In this document: piece by piece, positions 41,819 to 50,954 of the stretch | Numbering within the stretch: position 1 is the first letter of the stretch | Layout: each line of letters opens with the position of its first letter | Source: Demequina sediminis | GTDB taxonomy: Bacteria > Actinomycetota > Actinomycetes > Actinomycetales > Demequinaceae | Assembly: GCF_030296675.1 (NCBI RefSeq) | Contig: NZ_AP027736.1 | Location: 2,542,001 to 2,606,000 of the forward strand | Direction: 5' to 3' | DNA length: 64,000 nucleotides | Notes under the pieces: generated by a model | Databases searched by the model: none | What the model was told of the DNA's origin: nothing | Seen by the model: the letters and a program-made list of their open reading frames with translations, nothing else | Program-made: the position numbers and the translations under genes

Positions 41819-41939
41819 GATTCGGGTAACGCAGGTGTTCCGCTGACATCGGTCTTGGGTTGTTTCCCGAACATGCACGTGCTACGTTCGCATAATTACG
41901 CGATTCCGCTGGCGGCGGATTCGGTCAATTACCCGAATC
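41819..41939 (+). promoter_or_regulatory. Promoter and possible operator of the AbiE-like pair
   Basis: GATTCGGGTAA (41819-41829) is exactly inverted as TTACCCGAATC (41929-41939). A nearer half-site GATTCGG lies at 41918-41924. Between them TTGTTT (41860-41865) and TACGTT (41883-41888) form a -35/-10 pair with 17-base spacing. The region is more AT-rich than its surroundings. An autoregulatory binding site is inferred because AbiEi-type regulators repress their own operons. Confidence 0.45.
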
Positions 41940-41951
41940 GTGGTGAGCGTC

Positions 41952-43034
41952 ATGGCTGTCGACCCGGCCCCCACATCTGTAGACATCGAGCGGCGCATCG
42001 TTGCGGCGATTCGCACCAGCTTGCCGTCGACGTGGCGCGTGATCGAGAGCAAAGCCTCTCGTGGCAGCACCGCGGACGTCGATCTTGAACTGAGCGTGGA
42101 GGCTCCCGGTGGCGAGGCGTCGCGCCTCTTGGTCGAGGTGAAACAAGCAGTCGAGCGCCGAGACGTGGCTCGCATCGCTGACCGGCTGCGAGGCGCGATC
42201 ACCGAACGTTCCGGAATCCCGATGGTCGGCGCGCGCTACCTTTCGCAATCTGTCCGCGATGCGCTCACTGCGGAGCGCATCGCCTACGCGGACGCGACAG
42301 GCAACATGCGCCTAGAGAGCAACTCGCCCGCCGTCTTCATCTCGTGCCAGGGGGCCGAGAGCGACCCATGGCGCAAGGGGCGCCCGCGAGGGACGCTCAA
42401 GGGAGAGCCTGCGGCGCGCATCGCGCGAACCCTTCTGGACTACGACCGCACGTGGCGCGTGCGTGAACTCATCGCAGTCGCGGGCGCCTCGAGCGGTGCA
42501 ACCTATCGAGTCCTCGACTATCTGCAGCGCGAGGACTTGGTGGTCAAGGAGGGCGACCGGTACGCAGTGACCGACTGGGAGCGGCTGCTGCGAACCTGGA
42601 GTGCCGACGCATCGTTTACGACAACAACGCGGACTATGGCCTTCATCGAGCCGCGCGGCCTCGATGCTTTCCTCGCCAAGCTAGACCCGAAGCCTGCGTT
42701 TCCGGTTGCGGTGACCGGGACGGTGGCCGCGAAGGAGTGGGCAATGTACGCACCGGCGAAGGCGGCGTACGTGTACGTGTCCTCCATTCAGGAGGCCGCC
42801 GACGCCTGGAGCCTGCGACCGAATTCGGTCGCACCGAACGTCGTGCTGCTCGAGCCCGCCACCGTGGGTGACGTTCCCTTCCGCAATGTGACGCCTGCCA
42901 GCGCTGGATACCCCGTCGCGGCTCTCGCCCAGGTGGTCGCTGACCTGCTCAACGGTCCGGGTCGAGAGCCGGCCGAAGGTGAGTACCTCATCGAGTGGAT
43001 GAGGGCCAATGAATCGCGGTGGCGGCGTGAGTGA
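41952..43034 (+). CDS. AbiEi-like regulator with PD-(D/E)XK-like N-terminal domain
   Basis: A 360-residue protein. Residues 10-150 resemble a PD-(D/E)XK nuclease fold, with acids in STADVDLEL (Asp42/Asp44) and the EVK motif (62-64), then a mixed alpha/beta stretch. Residues about 155-220 form a winged helix-turn-helix (RTLLDYDRTWRVRELIAVAG, LDYLQREDLVVKEGDRYAV). The C-terminal 130 residues (VTGTVAAKEWAMYAP, then GYPVAALAQVVADLLNGPGRE) resemble the AbiEi C-terminal region. It overlaps the downstream nucleotidyltransferase. GTG codons at 41940 and 41943 are alternative starts; ATG 41952 has GGTGAG upstream. Probable antitoxin/repressor. Whether the nuclease-like part is active is unknown. Confidence 0.65.
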   Translation: MAVDPAPTSVDIERRIVAAIRTSLPSTWRVIESKASRGSTADVDLELSVEAPGGEASRLLVEVKQAVERRDVARIADRLRGAITERSGIPMVGARYLSQSVRDALTAERIAYADATGNMRLESNSPAVFISCQGAESDPWRKGRPRGTLKGEPAARIARTLLDYDRTWRVRELIAVAGASSGATYRVLDYLQREDLVVKEGDRYAVTDWERLLRTWSADASFTTTTRTMAFIEPRGLDAFLAKLDPKPAFPVAVTGTVAAKEWAMYAPAKAAYVYVSSIQEAADAWSLRPNSVAPNVVLLEPATVGDVPFRNVTPASAGYPVAALAQVVADLLNGPGREPAEGEYLIEWMRANESRWRRE

Positions 43035-43854
43035 TCCGGTGACGCTGGCGCGGACGGGGTTGCTCGACGCCCTTGAGGCGCTCAAGGCTCACTTGGACGC
43101 ACTTGTCGTCGTCGGCGCGCAAGCGATCTACCTGCACACAGGAGCGGCAGAGGTCGCGCTGGCGGAATACACGACCGACGGCGACCTTGCCGTGGATCCG
43201 GACTCGCTCGGTTCCGATCCCCGTGTCGAGGCCGCGATGATCGCGGCGCACTTCGAAGCGGACCCGAGGGACCATGCGGTAGGGACGTGGATCTCGCCGC
43301 GCGGTGTGCCGGTCGACCTCATGGTGCCCGAGGCCGTCGCTGGCCTGGGTTCGCGGGCTGCCAGCGTGCCTCCACACGACCGGAAGGCGATGCGACGCGC
43401 GCGGGGGCTGGAAGCGGCGTTGGTGGACAACACCAGGATGATGATTCGTGCCCTTGACGTGTCGGCCGACTCGCGCGAGTTCGAGGTCGCGGTTGCGGGA
43501 CCCGCCGCATTGCTCGTCGCGAAGCTCCACAAGATCCAGGACCGCATCGATCAACCGAGTCGTCTCGACAACAAGGACGCGCATGACATCTACCGCGTGC
43601 TCCGCTCGATCGACACCGAGGTTCTCGCGGTCGCCACGCACGGCCTCCTGAACGCGCGCCTGAGCCGCGCTGTCACGCTGGAAGCGTTGGAGCACCTCGA
43701 ACGGCTGTTCGCTGCCGGGTCGAGGGCGGTTGGGTCCCGCATGGCTGGCGCGGCGGAGGAGCTTGTCGGCGATCCAGCCACAGTTTCGGAGAGCGTCGCG
43801 CTCCTGGCGCAGGATCTTCGCGACGCGCTCAATGCGCGGCAACATGAAGGGTGA
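43009..43854 (+). CDS. AbiEii-like nucleotidyltransferase (candidate toxin)
   Basis: A 281-residue protein overlapping the upstream gene by 26 bases (an alternative GTG start at 43027 leaves an 8-base overlap). The N-terminal LVVVGAQAIYLHTG and TTDGDLAVDP (Asp57, Asp59) fit the G-G/S...DxD active site of polymerase-beta-like nucleotidyltransferases. The later LLVAKLHKIQDRID...NKDAHDIYRVL matches the conserved Lys/Arg/Asp helix of AbiEii/AbiGii toxins. In type IV systems such enzymes block growth or phage infection by modifying RNA. Gene order (regulator first) and overlap match abiE operons. Confidence 0.72.
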   Translation: MNRGGGVSDPVTLARTGLLDALEALKAHLDALVVVGAQAIYLHTGAAEVALAEYTTDGDLAVDPDSLGSDPRVEAAMIAAHFEADPRDHAVGTWISPRGVPVDLMVPEAVAGLGSRAASVPPHDRKAMRRARGLEAALVDNTRMMIRALDVSADSREFEVAVAGPAALLVAKLHKIQDRIDQPSRLDNKDAHDIYRVLRSIDTEVLAVATHGLLNARLSRAVTLEALEHLERLFAAGSRAVGSRMAGAAEELVGDPATVSESVALLAQDLRDALNARQHEG

Positions 43855-43932
43855 CCGCGTCGCGAGAACTGAGTCGGGACGATGCGGGGGTGACCCTCGC
43901 ACGAACCCGACCCGTGCATCGTTCCGCGTTGC

Positions 43933-43938
43933 TAGACT
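43933..43938 (+). promoter_or_regulatory. -10 box of the glyA-folD transcript
   Basis: TAGACT is placed so that transcription would start near 43945, just before the riboswitch P1 strand. Confidence 0.55.
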
Positions 43939-43940
43939 GA

Positions 43941-44022
43941 CGCTCGCCGCAACTGGCGCAGTGGGTCACCCACAGGGAGCGGCAAGGAGTTCTTCGACTG
44001 CTGGTCGCACGCCTGGGCCACT
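43941..44022 (+). ncRNA. ZTP/ZMP riboswitch (pfl motif)
   Basis: The aptamer core is clear. ACTGGCG (43952-43958), a GTGGG/CCCAC hairpin, GGGAGCG and a P1 helix (GCCGC 43946-43950 with GCGGC 43979-43983) are followed by the second conserved block CGCCTGGGC (44010-44018). This is the pfl RNA, which binds the purine intermediate ZMP/ZTP and generally turns on folate genes when 10-formyl-THF is short. It lies 54 bases before glyA and should control glyA and folD. The first and second blocks are joined by a 25-base variable linker. Confidence 0.9.
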
Positions 44023-44075
44023 GGTCACCGGAAGCTAGGTGCCGGCGACCCGCCGGCGTACAGACAAGGACCGTC

Positions 44076-45368
44076 ATGACTACTGACTCCAGCGCCACCG
44101 CAGCGGTGATGAACGCCACGCTGCAGGACTTCGACCCCGAGATCGCCCAGGTCCTCGACCGCGAGCTGGGCCGCCAGCGCGACTACCTCGAGATGATCGC
44201 GTCCGAGAACTTCGTGCCGCGCTCCGTGCTGCAGGCGCAGGGCTCCGTGCTCACCAACAAGTACGCCGAGGGCTACCCCGGCCGCCGCTACTACGGCGGC
44301 TGCGAGGAGGTCGACGTCGCCGAGTCGATCGCGATCGATCGCGCCAAGGCCCTCTTTGGCGCCGAGTACGCCAACGTCCAGCCCCACTCCGGCGCGACCG
44401 CCAACGCGGCCGTGCTACACGCTCTCATCAACGCGGGCGACAAGATCATGGGCCTGTCGCTCGCGCACGGCGGTCACCTCACGCACGGCATGAAGCTCAA
44501 CTTCTCCGGCAAGCTCTACGACGTCTCCGCCTACGGACTCGACGAGGCGACGCACCGCATCGAGATGGACAAGGTGCGCGAGCAGGCGCTCGCGACCCGC
44601 CCCGACGTCATCATCGCCGGCTGGTCCGCGTACCCCCGTCACCTCGACTTCGCCGCGTTCCGCGAGATCGCGGACGAGGTGGGCGCGAAGCTGTGGACCG
44701 ACATGGCGCACTTCGCGGGCCTCGTGGCCGCGGGCCTGCACCCGAGCCCCGTGCCGCACTCCGACGTGGTGTCCTCGACCATCCACAAGACGCTCGGCGG
44801 CCCCCGCTCGGGCCTCATCGTGTCGCGCGACACCGCTCTCGCGAAGAAGCTCAACTCCGCGGTGTTCCCCGGCCAGCAGGGCGGGCCGCTCATGCACGTG
44901 ATCGCCGCCAAGGCCGTGGCGCTCAAGGCCGCCGCCGCGCCGGAGTTCAAGGAGCGCATGGAGCGCGTCCTCGAGGGCGCCCGGATCATCGCGGACCGCC
45001 TCACCTCTCCCGACGCGATCGAGGCCGGCGTCAACGTGGTCACCGGCGGCACGGACGTGCACCTGGTGCTCGCGGACTTGCGCCACTCGCCGCTCGACGG
45101 CCAGCAGGCGGAGGACCTCCTCCACGAGGTGGGCATCACGGTCAACCGCAACGCGGTACCGTTCGACCCCCGTCCCCCCATGGTCACCTCCGGCGTGCGC
45201 ATCGGCACCGCGGCTCTCGCCTCGCGCGGGTTCGGCGCCGAGGAGTTCACCGAGGTCGCCGACGTCATCGCCACCGCGCTCAAGGGCGGCGCAGACATCG
45301 ACGCCCTGCGCGCCCGTGTCGCGAAGCTCGCGGACTCCTTCCCGCTGTACGAGGGCCTCGCGCAGTAA
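44076..45368 (+). CDS. glyA: Serine hydroxymethyltransferase
   Basis: Converts serine and THF to glycine and 5,10-methylene-THF. The 430-residue PLP enzyme has [20 protein letters not shown], the [14 protein letters not shown] motif and PLP Lys238 in [13 protein letters not shown]. The ATG follows the ZTP riboswitch leader. Its TAA overlaps the folD ATG by one base. Confidence 0.97.
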   Translation: MTTDSSATAAVMNATLQDFDPEIAQVLDRELGRQRDYLEMIASENFVPRSVLQAQGSVLTNKYAEGYPGRRYYGGCEEVDVAESIAIDRAKALFGAEYANVQPHSGATANAAVLHALINAGDKIMGLSLAHGGHLTHGMKLNFSGKLYDVSAYGLDEATHRIEMDKVREQALATRPDVIIAGWSAYPRHLDFAAFREIADEVGAKLWTDMAHFAGLVAAGLHPSPVPHSDVVSSTIHKTLGGPRSGLIVSRDTALAKKLNSAVFPGQQGGPLMHVIAAKAVALKAAAAPEFKERMERVLEGARIIADRLTSPDAIEAGVNVVTGGTDVHLVLADLRHSPLDGQQAEDLLHEVGITVNRNAVPFDPRPPMVTSGVRIGTAALASRGFGAEEFTEVADVIATALKGGADIDALRARVAKLADSFPLYEGLAQ

Positions 45369-46264
45369 TGGCCCCCGCCACTCAGGGGCCGCGGGTTCTC
45401 GATGGCAAGGCGACCGCTGCTGCCATCAAGGCCGAGCTGACCGAGCGGGTGACGGCGCTGCGCGAGCGCGGCGCCGTCCCCGGCCTCGGGACGCTGTTGG
45501 TCGGTTCGGACCCGGGTTCGACCTGGTACGTCAACGGCAAGCACGCCGACTGCGCGGAGGTGGGCATCGCCTCGATCCGCGAGGACCTGCCCGAGACCGC
45601 CACTCAGGAGGAGATCGAGGCCGCGGTCGCGCGCCTCAACGCGAACCCGGAGTGCACCGGATTCATCGTGCAGCTGCCGCTGCCGCACGGCATCGACACC
45701 AACCGCGTGCTCGAGCTGATTGACCCCGACAAGGACGCGGACGGCCTCCACCCGACCAACCTGGGCCGGCTCGTGCTGCGCACGTCCGAGGAGATCACGT
45801 CGAGCCTGCCGTGCACGCCCAAGGGCATCATCGAGCTCATGACGCGCCACGGGATCGACCTCAACGGCAAGGAGGTCGTGGTGGTGGGCCGCGGGACCAC
45901 GGTGGGCCGCAGCATCGGCCTGCTGCTCACCCGCAAGGCCGTCAACGCGACCGTGACGCTGTGCCACACGGGCACGGCGGACCTTGCGTCGCACACGCGC
46001 ATGGCCGATGTCGTGGTCGCCGCCGCGGGCGTGCCCGGGATCGTGACGGCCGACATGGTCAAGGACGGCGCGGTGCTCATCGACGTGGGCGTCTCCCGCG
46101 TCACCGATCCCGCGACCGGCAAGTCGCGCGTGGCTGGGGACATCGATGCCGCGGCGCGAGAGAAGGCGTCGTGGTACTCGCCCAACCCGGGCGGTGTGGG
46201 TCCCATGACCCGCGCGATGCTGCTCGCGAACGTGGTCGAGAGCGCGGAGCGGGCGCTCGGCTGA
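45368..46264 (+). CDS. folD: Bifunctional methylene-THF dehydrogenase/cyclohydrolase
   Basis: Oxidises 5,10-methylene-THF and hydrolyses it to 10-formyl-THF. The 298-residue protein has the YVNGK catalytic Tyr/Lys pair, [32 protein letters not shown] and the NADP loop [16 protein letters not shown]. It directly follows glyA, so both answer to the riboswitch and supply formyl groups for PurN and PurH. Confidence 0.96.
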   Translation: MAPATQGPRVLDGKATAAAIKAELTERVTALRERGAVPGLGTLLVGSDPGSTWYVNGKHADCAEVGIASIREDLPETATQEEIEAAVARLNANPECTGFIVQLPLPHGIDTNRVLELIDPDKDADGLHPTNLGRLVLRTSEEITSSLPCTPKGIIELMTRHGIDLNGKEVVVVGRGTTVGRSIGLLLTRKAVNATVTLCHTGTADLASHTRMADVVVAAAGVPGIVTADMVKDGAVLIDVGVSRVTDPATGKSRVAGDIDAAAREKASWYSPNPGGVGPMTRAMLLANVVESAERALG

Positions 46265-46362
46265 TCCGGCTCGCTTGGGTCGGCGTGACTGACCTCTGGT
46301 GCGCCTGATTCTTGGCGTGACTGAGCTTCGGCGCGCCTCGGAACGCGGGCCCATTGCTCGAT

Positions 46363-46401
46363 GGCCCGCGATTCGGGTCGCGCTGACCCGAATCGCGGGC
46401 C
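46363..46401. terminator. Perfect 17-base hairpin after folD (family C)
   Basis: GGCCCGCGATTCGGGTC (46363-46379) and GACCCGAATCGCGGGCC (46385-46401) pair perfectly around a five-base loop. The right arm has the same GACCCGnAnCGCGGGC pattern and loop length as the hairpin at 5579-5613. It is the main feature of the 256-base gap 46265-46520. Confidence 0.7.
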
Positions 46402-46507
46402 GTCTGCGGGGCCGCCCGCTCGCGCGGCGGGGGCATGCGGCGTGTGGCGGGCGGCGGGTGATGCGCGTGCCAATGGCGACGGGGGACGCGATGTCGGTGC
46501 GAGCCGG

Positions 46508-46513
46508 TAGCGT
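46508..46513 (+). promoter_or_regulatory. -10 box of the exonuclease III gene, leaderless type
   Basis: TAGCGT lies seven bases before the ATG at 46521. Confidence 0.45.
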
Positions 46514-46520
46514 CGTGGCC

Positions 46521-47321
46521 ATGAGAATCGCTTCCGTCAACGTCAACGGCATTCGCGCTGCCGCGCGCAAGGGCATGGGCGACTGGCTCGCCGCGGCCAC
46601 CCCCGACGTGGTGTGCCTCCAGGAGGTGCGCGCGCCGCTCGAGACCACCGCTCCGCTCGTGGGCGAGGGCTGGCACGTGGTCGAGCAGGCGTGTGAGATC
46701 AAGGGGCGCGCGGGTGTCGCGATCGCGTCGCGCACGCCGCTCACGGACGTCATCGCGGGCGTCGACGCGCTGGGCGGCGCGATGGGCGAGCCGGTCCACA
46801 CCGGGCGGTGGATCGAGGCGACCGTGGAGTCGCCCGCGGGACCCGTGCGCGTCGTGAGCGTCTACATGCACTCCGGCACCGCGGGCACTCCGTCGATGGA
46901 TGACAAGTACGCGATGCTGGAGGCCGCGACCGCGCGCATGGCGGCGCTGCGACCGCAGTACGAGCGGGTCGTGGTGATGGGCGACATCAACATCGCTCAC
47001 ACCGAGAATGACATCAAGAACTGGAAGGGCAACCTCAAGTCCGCCGGCTTCCTGCCCGAGGAGCGCGCGTATCTCACGCGCTGGGTCGAGGCGGGCTGGG
47101 TCGACGTGCACCGCGCCCTCGAGGGCAACCGCCCCGGTCCGTACACGTGGTGGTCGATGCGGGGCCAGGCCTTCGACAACGATGCCGGTTGGCGCATCGA
47201 CTACCAGTACGCGTCGCCTGCGCTCGCGGCCGCCGCGACCGCGGTGCGCGTGGACCGTCAGGCGAGCTGGGACTCCCGGTGGACCGACCACGCGCCGCTC
47301 GTGGTCGACTACGCGCTCTGA
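46521..47321 (+). CDS. xth: Exodeoxyribonuclease III (AP endonuclease)
   Basis: Base-excision repair nuclease of the exonuclease-endonuclease-phosphatase family. The 266-residue protein has IASVNVNGIRAAARKG, the metal-binding Glu in CLQEVRA, GDINIAHTENDIKN, DYQYAS and the terminal SRWTDHAPLVV catalytic His/Asp. Convergent with galK; only nine bases separate the stops. Confidence 0.94.
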   Translation: MRIASVNVNGIRAAARKGMGDWLAAATPDVVCLQEVRAPLETTAPLVGEGWHVVEQACEIKGRAGVAIASRTPLTDVIAGVDALGGAMGEPVHTGRWIEATVESPAGPVRVVSVYMHSGTAGTPSMDDKYAMLEAATARMAALRPQYERVVVMGDINIAHTENDIKNWKGNLKSAGFLPEERAYLTRWVEAGWVDVHRALEGNRPGPYTWWSMRGQAFDNDAGWRIDYQYASPALAAAATAVRVDRQASWDSRWTDHAPLVVDYAL

Positions 47322-47330
47322 CGCGGGGGC

Positions 47331-48562
47331 CTACACCAGCAGGAACGTGGGTCGGGGGAGACCCCGCGCGACGAACATCGCGTCGACCTGATCGGCGATG
47401 TGCTCGGCCTGGGTGGCGCGCACGAGGGCGATCGCGCCGCCGCCAAACCCGGCCCCCGCGAGCCGGGCGCCCAACGCGCCAGCAGCGAAGGCCGTGTCGA
47501 CCGCGAGGTCGAGCGCGGGAGTGCTCGCATCGTAGTCAGCGCGCAGCGAGCCGTGGGAGTCGAGCATGAGCGCGCCGATCTCGGTGAAGCGGTCGTGTGC
47601 GGGGCCCAGCCCCCGAGCGCCGCGACCGCGTCGGCCACGCGCCGATCCTCGGTGACGATGTGCCGCGCGCGCCTGCGCGCGGTGGGGTCCTCGATGCCCG
47701 CGAGGCGCCTCACCCCGTCGGGCTCGTCGGCGAGCAGCCGCAGCGAGTCGACCCCGAGGGCCTGCGCAGCGAGCCGCGCGTCGCGGCTGCGGCGCGCATA
47801 TGCGTCCATCCAGTCGTCGCGTCGCGCTCCCGTGTCGACGACGAGCAGGCGCAGCCCGTAGTCATGGAAATACAGCGGATAGCGGGTGAGGCTGGGAGGC
47901 ACGGTAGCGAAATCCACCATGACTGCCTCGTCCTCAGCGCACCGCAACACCGTATGGGTGTCGAGTCGGCCGCAGGGGAAGCCAACGTAGGCGCTCTCGG
48001 CGTCCCACGCCGCCTCCGCGAGCTCGATCGCGCCAGCCTCGCCGTCGAGCGCAAGACCCCACACCGCATTGCACGCGAGCCCCACCCCCGCCGTGAGGGA
48101 GGCCGATGCCCCGAGGCCCGCCTCGAGCGGCAGGCACCCGACGATCGCGAGGTCGAGCCCGGTCACGGAGTAGCCGCGCTCGGTGAGCGCCCAGACGACG
48201 CCCGAGGCGTAGTAGGGCCAGTCGATGCCGGTGCCGGGAACGAGCGCGGAGATCGCCCCCTCCCATCGCTCGGGCTCGCCCGGCGGGGGATTGCCCGACA
48301 CCATGCGCAGCGCCTCATCCTCGCGCCGGCGCACCGCGACAAACGTGCGGTGCGCGACCGGCGCCGCGAGCGAAAGACCCTCCGTGTAGTCGGTGTGATC
48401 GCCGATCACGGTGATGCGACCGGGAGCCGACACGATCGCTTCGGGCTCTCCTCCGAAGGCCTCCTCGAAGAGAGCGCGGGCGCGGTCGGAGCCCTCGTCG
48501 AGGGTCCACGGGATCAGCCAGCGAGGTGCATCGTCCTGGGGAGAGACGGTCACACCTGTCAT
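47331..48562 (-). CDS. galK: Galactokinase, frameshifted in this sequence
   Basis: GHMP kinase phosphorylating galactose. Motifs are SAPGRITVIGDHTDYTEG (substrate signature), LEAGLGASASLTAGVGLA (ATP loop) and, in the second frame, LMLDSHGSLRADYDAS and GAGFGGGAIALV. The break is near 47612-47616: one more base in the GGGGG run gives AALGGLGPAHDRFTEIG and about 410 codons. The ATG at 48562 starts MTGVTVSPQDD. No other Leloir gene is next to it. Confidence 0.9.
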
Positions 48563-48653
48563 TCTGCCAGTGAGTGACGCGGCGGGCGTGCGCCCGTGTT
48601 CACGGCGCGGCGCACGCGTGACAAGATGACAGGACACGCCACAGGAGGTCGCC

Positions 48654-49259
48654 ATGCCACGCAAGCCCGCCGCGTCAGCGCCCGAGCCGGACCCCACGCC
48701 CCCGCCCGCGTCCGCTCCCGCGGATCTCCCTCCCAGCGTGCCGCCGGCCGCCGACGTGCCTGGCACCGAGCCAGCGGCGACGACCCAGCCCGTGCCCACC
48801 GCGGCATCGTCCCTTCCGCCGTCCGTCCTGGACCGGGTGAGGGACAACCGCATGGGCCCGCTCGCGGCCACACTGGGCGTCGCGCTGCTGGTGGCGATGC
48901 TGCTCGCCGTGCTGGTCCCGAACCGTCCCAACCTGTACGCCATGACCGTCCTGGGCCTGCTGCTCACGGCCGCCGTGGGCTTCACCGTCCGCTATCTGTC
49001 GCGCGAGCGCGGGCTGCGCGCGCAGGCGACCGCGCTGATCGCGACCGCGATCGGGCTGCACGTCATGGGCGTCACCGGGACGCTCGACGGCGCGGGCACT
49101 GGAGAGGGCGGGATGGTGAGCCTGTTGGGCATCGAGGGCCCCGGATTCGACGATGCCCTGCTGGGCGCGCTCGCGACGCCCGCCGTGTCGACGGGTGGCG
49201 TCGTGTGCGGACTGATCGCCGCGATCATCGTGGGCTGGGGACCGCGCTCCAAGGCCTGA
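48654..49259 (+). CDS. Membrane protein with proline-rich N-terminus, unknown function
   Basis: A 201-residue protein. Residues 1-58 are Pro/Ala-rich and disordered, followed by DRVRDNRMGP and four hydrophobic helices (about 70-88, 93-110, 120-140, 175-195). No family was recognised. ATG with an AGGAGG site nine bases upstream. Convergent with mrp. Confidence 0.68.
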   Translation: MPRKPAASAPEPDPTPPPASAPADLPPSVPPAADVPGTEPAATTQPVPTAASSLPPSVLDRVRDNRMGPLAATLGVALLVAMLLAVLVPNRPNLYAMTVLGLLLTAAVGFTVRYLSRERGLRAQATALIATAIGLHVMGVTGTLDGAGTGEGGMVSLLGIEGPGFDDALLGALATPAVSTGGVVCGLIAAIIVGWGPRSKA

Positions 49260-49281
49260 GAGGCGCCCGAGCGCCCGGCCG

Positions 49282-50405
49282 CTACCTCTTGACGGGGGTG
49301 ACCCCTAGCGAGCGGCCCGCCAGGCCGCGCTGGCGCGCGGTGAGCGTGCGTGCCACGGCGCGCAGGGCCGATGCCGCGGGGGAGTCCGGGTCCGAGATGA
49401 CCACCGGGGTTCCGGCGTCGCCCGCCTCGCGCGCGGTGATGTCGAGCGGGACCTGACCGAGCAGCGGCACGTCCGTGCCGAGGGTCTTCGACAGGCGGCC
49501 CGCGACCGTCTGGCCGCCGCCCGAGCCGAAGACCTCGAGGCGAGTGCCGTCGGCCTGCTCGAGCCACGCCATGTTCTCGACCACACCCACGACGGACTGT
49601 GAGGTTTGCACCGCGATCGCGCCGGCACGCTCCGCGACGCCCGCCGCGGCGGACTGCGGCGTGGTGACCACGAGGATCTCGGCGTGGGGCAGCAGCTGCG
49701 CGACGGAGATCGCGATGTCGCCCGTGCCGGGGGAAGGTCGAGCAACAGCACGTCGAGGTCGCCCCAGAACACGTCCGCGAGGAACTGCTCGATCGCGCGG
49801 TGCAGCATGGGTCCACGCCACACGACGGGCTGACCCTCGGGCACGAACATGCCGATCGACACGGCCTTGACCTCGTGCGCGATCGGAGGCAGCAGCATGT
49901 CGTCGAGTCGCGTGGGCTGACCCTCGACGCCCAGCATGCCGGGAATCGAGAAGCCAAAGATGTCCGCGTCGAGCACGCCCACCTTGAAGCCGTCCTGCGC
50001 CATCGCGGCGGCGAGGTTCGCCGTCACCGTCGACTTGCCCACGCCGCCCTTGCCCGAGGCGACCGCGTAGATGCGCGTCATGTTGCCCGGCTGGGTGAAC
50101 TGGATGATGGGCTCGGGCTTGCCGCCGCGCAGGGTCGAGCGCAACTCGAGGCGCTGCTCCTCGGACATCACGCCCAGCTCGATGCGCACGTCCTCGACCC
50201 CCGACACCGTGCGCGCCGCGGCCTCGACGTCCGACGTGATGCGTTCGCGCATCGGACAGCCCTGCGTGGTGAGGTCGATTCCGATGACCGCGAGGTCCCC
50301 GTCCACGTCCACCGAGCGGACCATGCCGATCTCGGTGATGGGCCGGCGGATCTCCGGGTCGATGACCGTCGCGAGGGCGTCGCGGATGAGCTCGACGGTA
50401 GGCAT
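49282..50405 (-). CDS. mrp: Mrp/NBP35-type Fe-S cluster carrier ATPase, frameshifted in this sequence
   Basis: ParA-like ATPase that carries or inserts iron-sulfur clusters. An N-terminal DUF59/MIP18 domain (residues about 3-75; IDPEIRRPITEIGMV, TTQGCPMRERI) precedes the ATPase domain with the deviant Walker A SGKGGVGKST (about 117-126) and VLDADIFGFSIPGMLG. The frame breaks after LLLDLPP near 49730-49735; one more C gives LDLPPGTGDIAISV, about 374 codons. ATG 50405 was preferred over 50414 because the -10 box TACGAT ends seven bases before it. It is followed upstream by the DUF1003 and MgtE_N genes. Confidence 0.92.
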
Positions 50406-50412
50406 GGCGTCC

Positions 50413-50418
50413 ATCGTA
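50413..50418 (-). promoter_or_regulatory. -10 box of mrp, leaderless type
   Basis: TACGAT on the minus strand, seven bases before the ATG at 50405. It overlaps the alternative ATG at 50414, which supports the downstream start. Confidence 0.45.
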
Positions 50419-50435
50419 GGCGCTCCCGCCGGGGC

Positions 50436-50954
50436 TCAGCGCGCGCGGCGGCCGGGCTTGCGTTGGTCGTCGTCCGCGTCGGGCTCGTGGTCCTCGTCGC
50501 GCAGTTCCTCGAGAAGAGCGCGCAGCTCCGAGCGCACGAAGTCGCGCGTCGCCGTCTCGTTGACCGCTTGGCGCAGGGCCGCGACCTCGCGGGCGAGGTA
50601 CTCGGTGTCCGCGAGGGAGCGGGCCGCCTGTTGGCGGTCCTGCTCGGCGGCCACGCGGTCGCGGTCGGCCTGACGGTTCTGGGCCAACAGGATCAGCGGC
50701 GCCGCATACGAGGCCTGCAGCGACAGCATGAGCGTCAGCGCCACGAAGCCCCACTCGTCGAAGCGGTACTCCTCGGGCCCCAGCGTGTTCCACCCGATCC
50801 ACGCGATGACGAAGACCGTGAGGTAGAAGATGAAGCGCGGCGTGCCGAGGAAGCGCGCGATGGCCTCGGAGATGATGCCCGCGCGATCCGATCCCTTGCT
50901 GCGCCGGAAGAAGCCGCGCTCGGCGCCCTTGGGCCGATCCAGCCGGTCAGCCAC
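50436..50954 (-). CDS. DUF1003 membrane protein
   Basis: A 172-residue protein with two transmembrane helices (about 42-62 and 72-95; IFYLTVFVIAWIGWN, FVALTLMLSLQASYAAPLILLAQNRQ) characteristic of DUF1003. A long charged coiled-coil tail follows. GTG start, overlapping the end of the MgtE_N gene by eight bases. The Mrp-DUF1003-MgtE_N/CBS trio is conserved in actinobacteria; function unknown, presumed linked to divalent cations. Confidence 0.88.
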   Translation of the reverse strand: MADRLDRPKGAERGFFRRSKGSDRAGIISEAIARFLGTPRFIFYLTVFVIAWIGWNTLGPEEYRFDEWGFVALTLMLSLQASYAAPLILLAQNRQADRDRVAAEQDRQQAARSLADTEYLAREVAALRQAVNETATRDFVRSELRALLEELRDEDHEPDADDDQRKPGRRAR

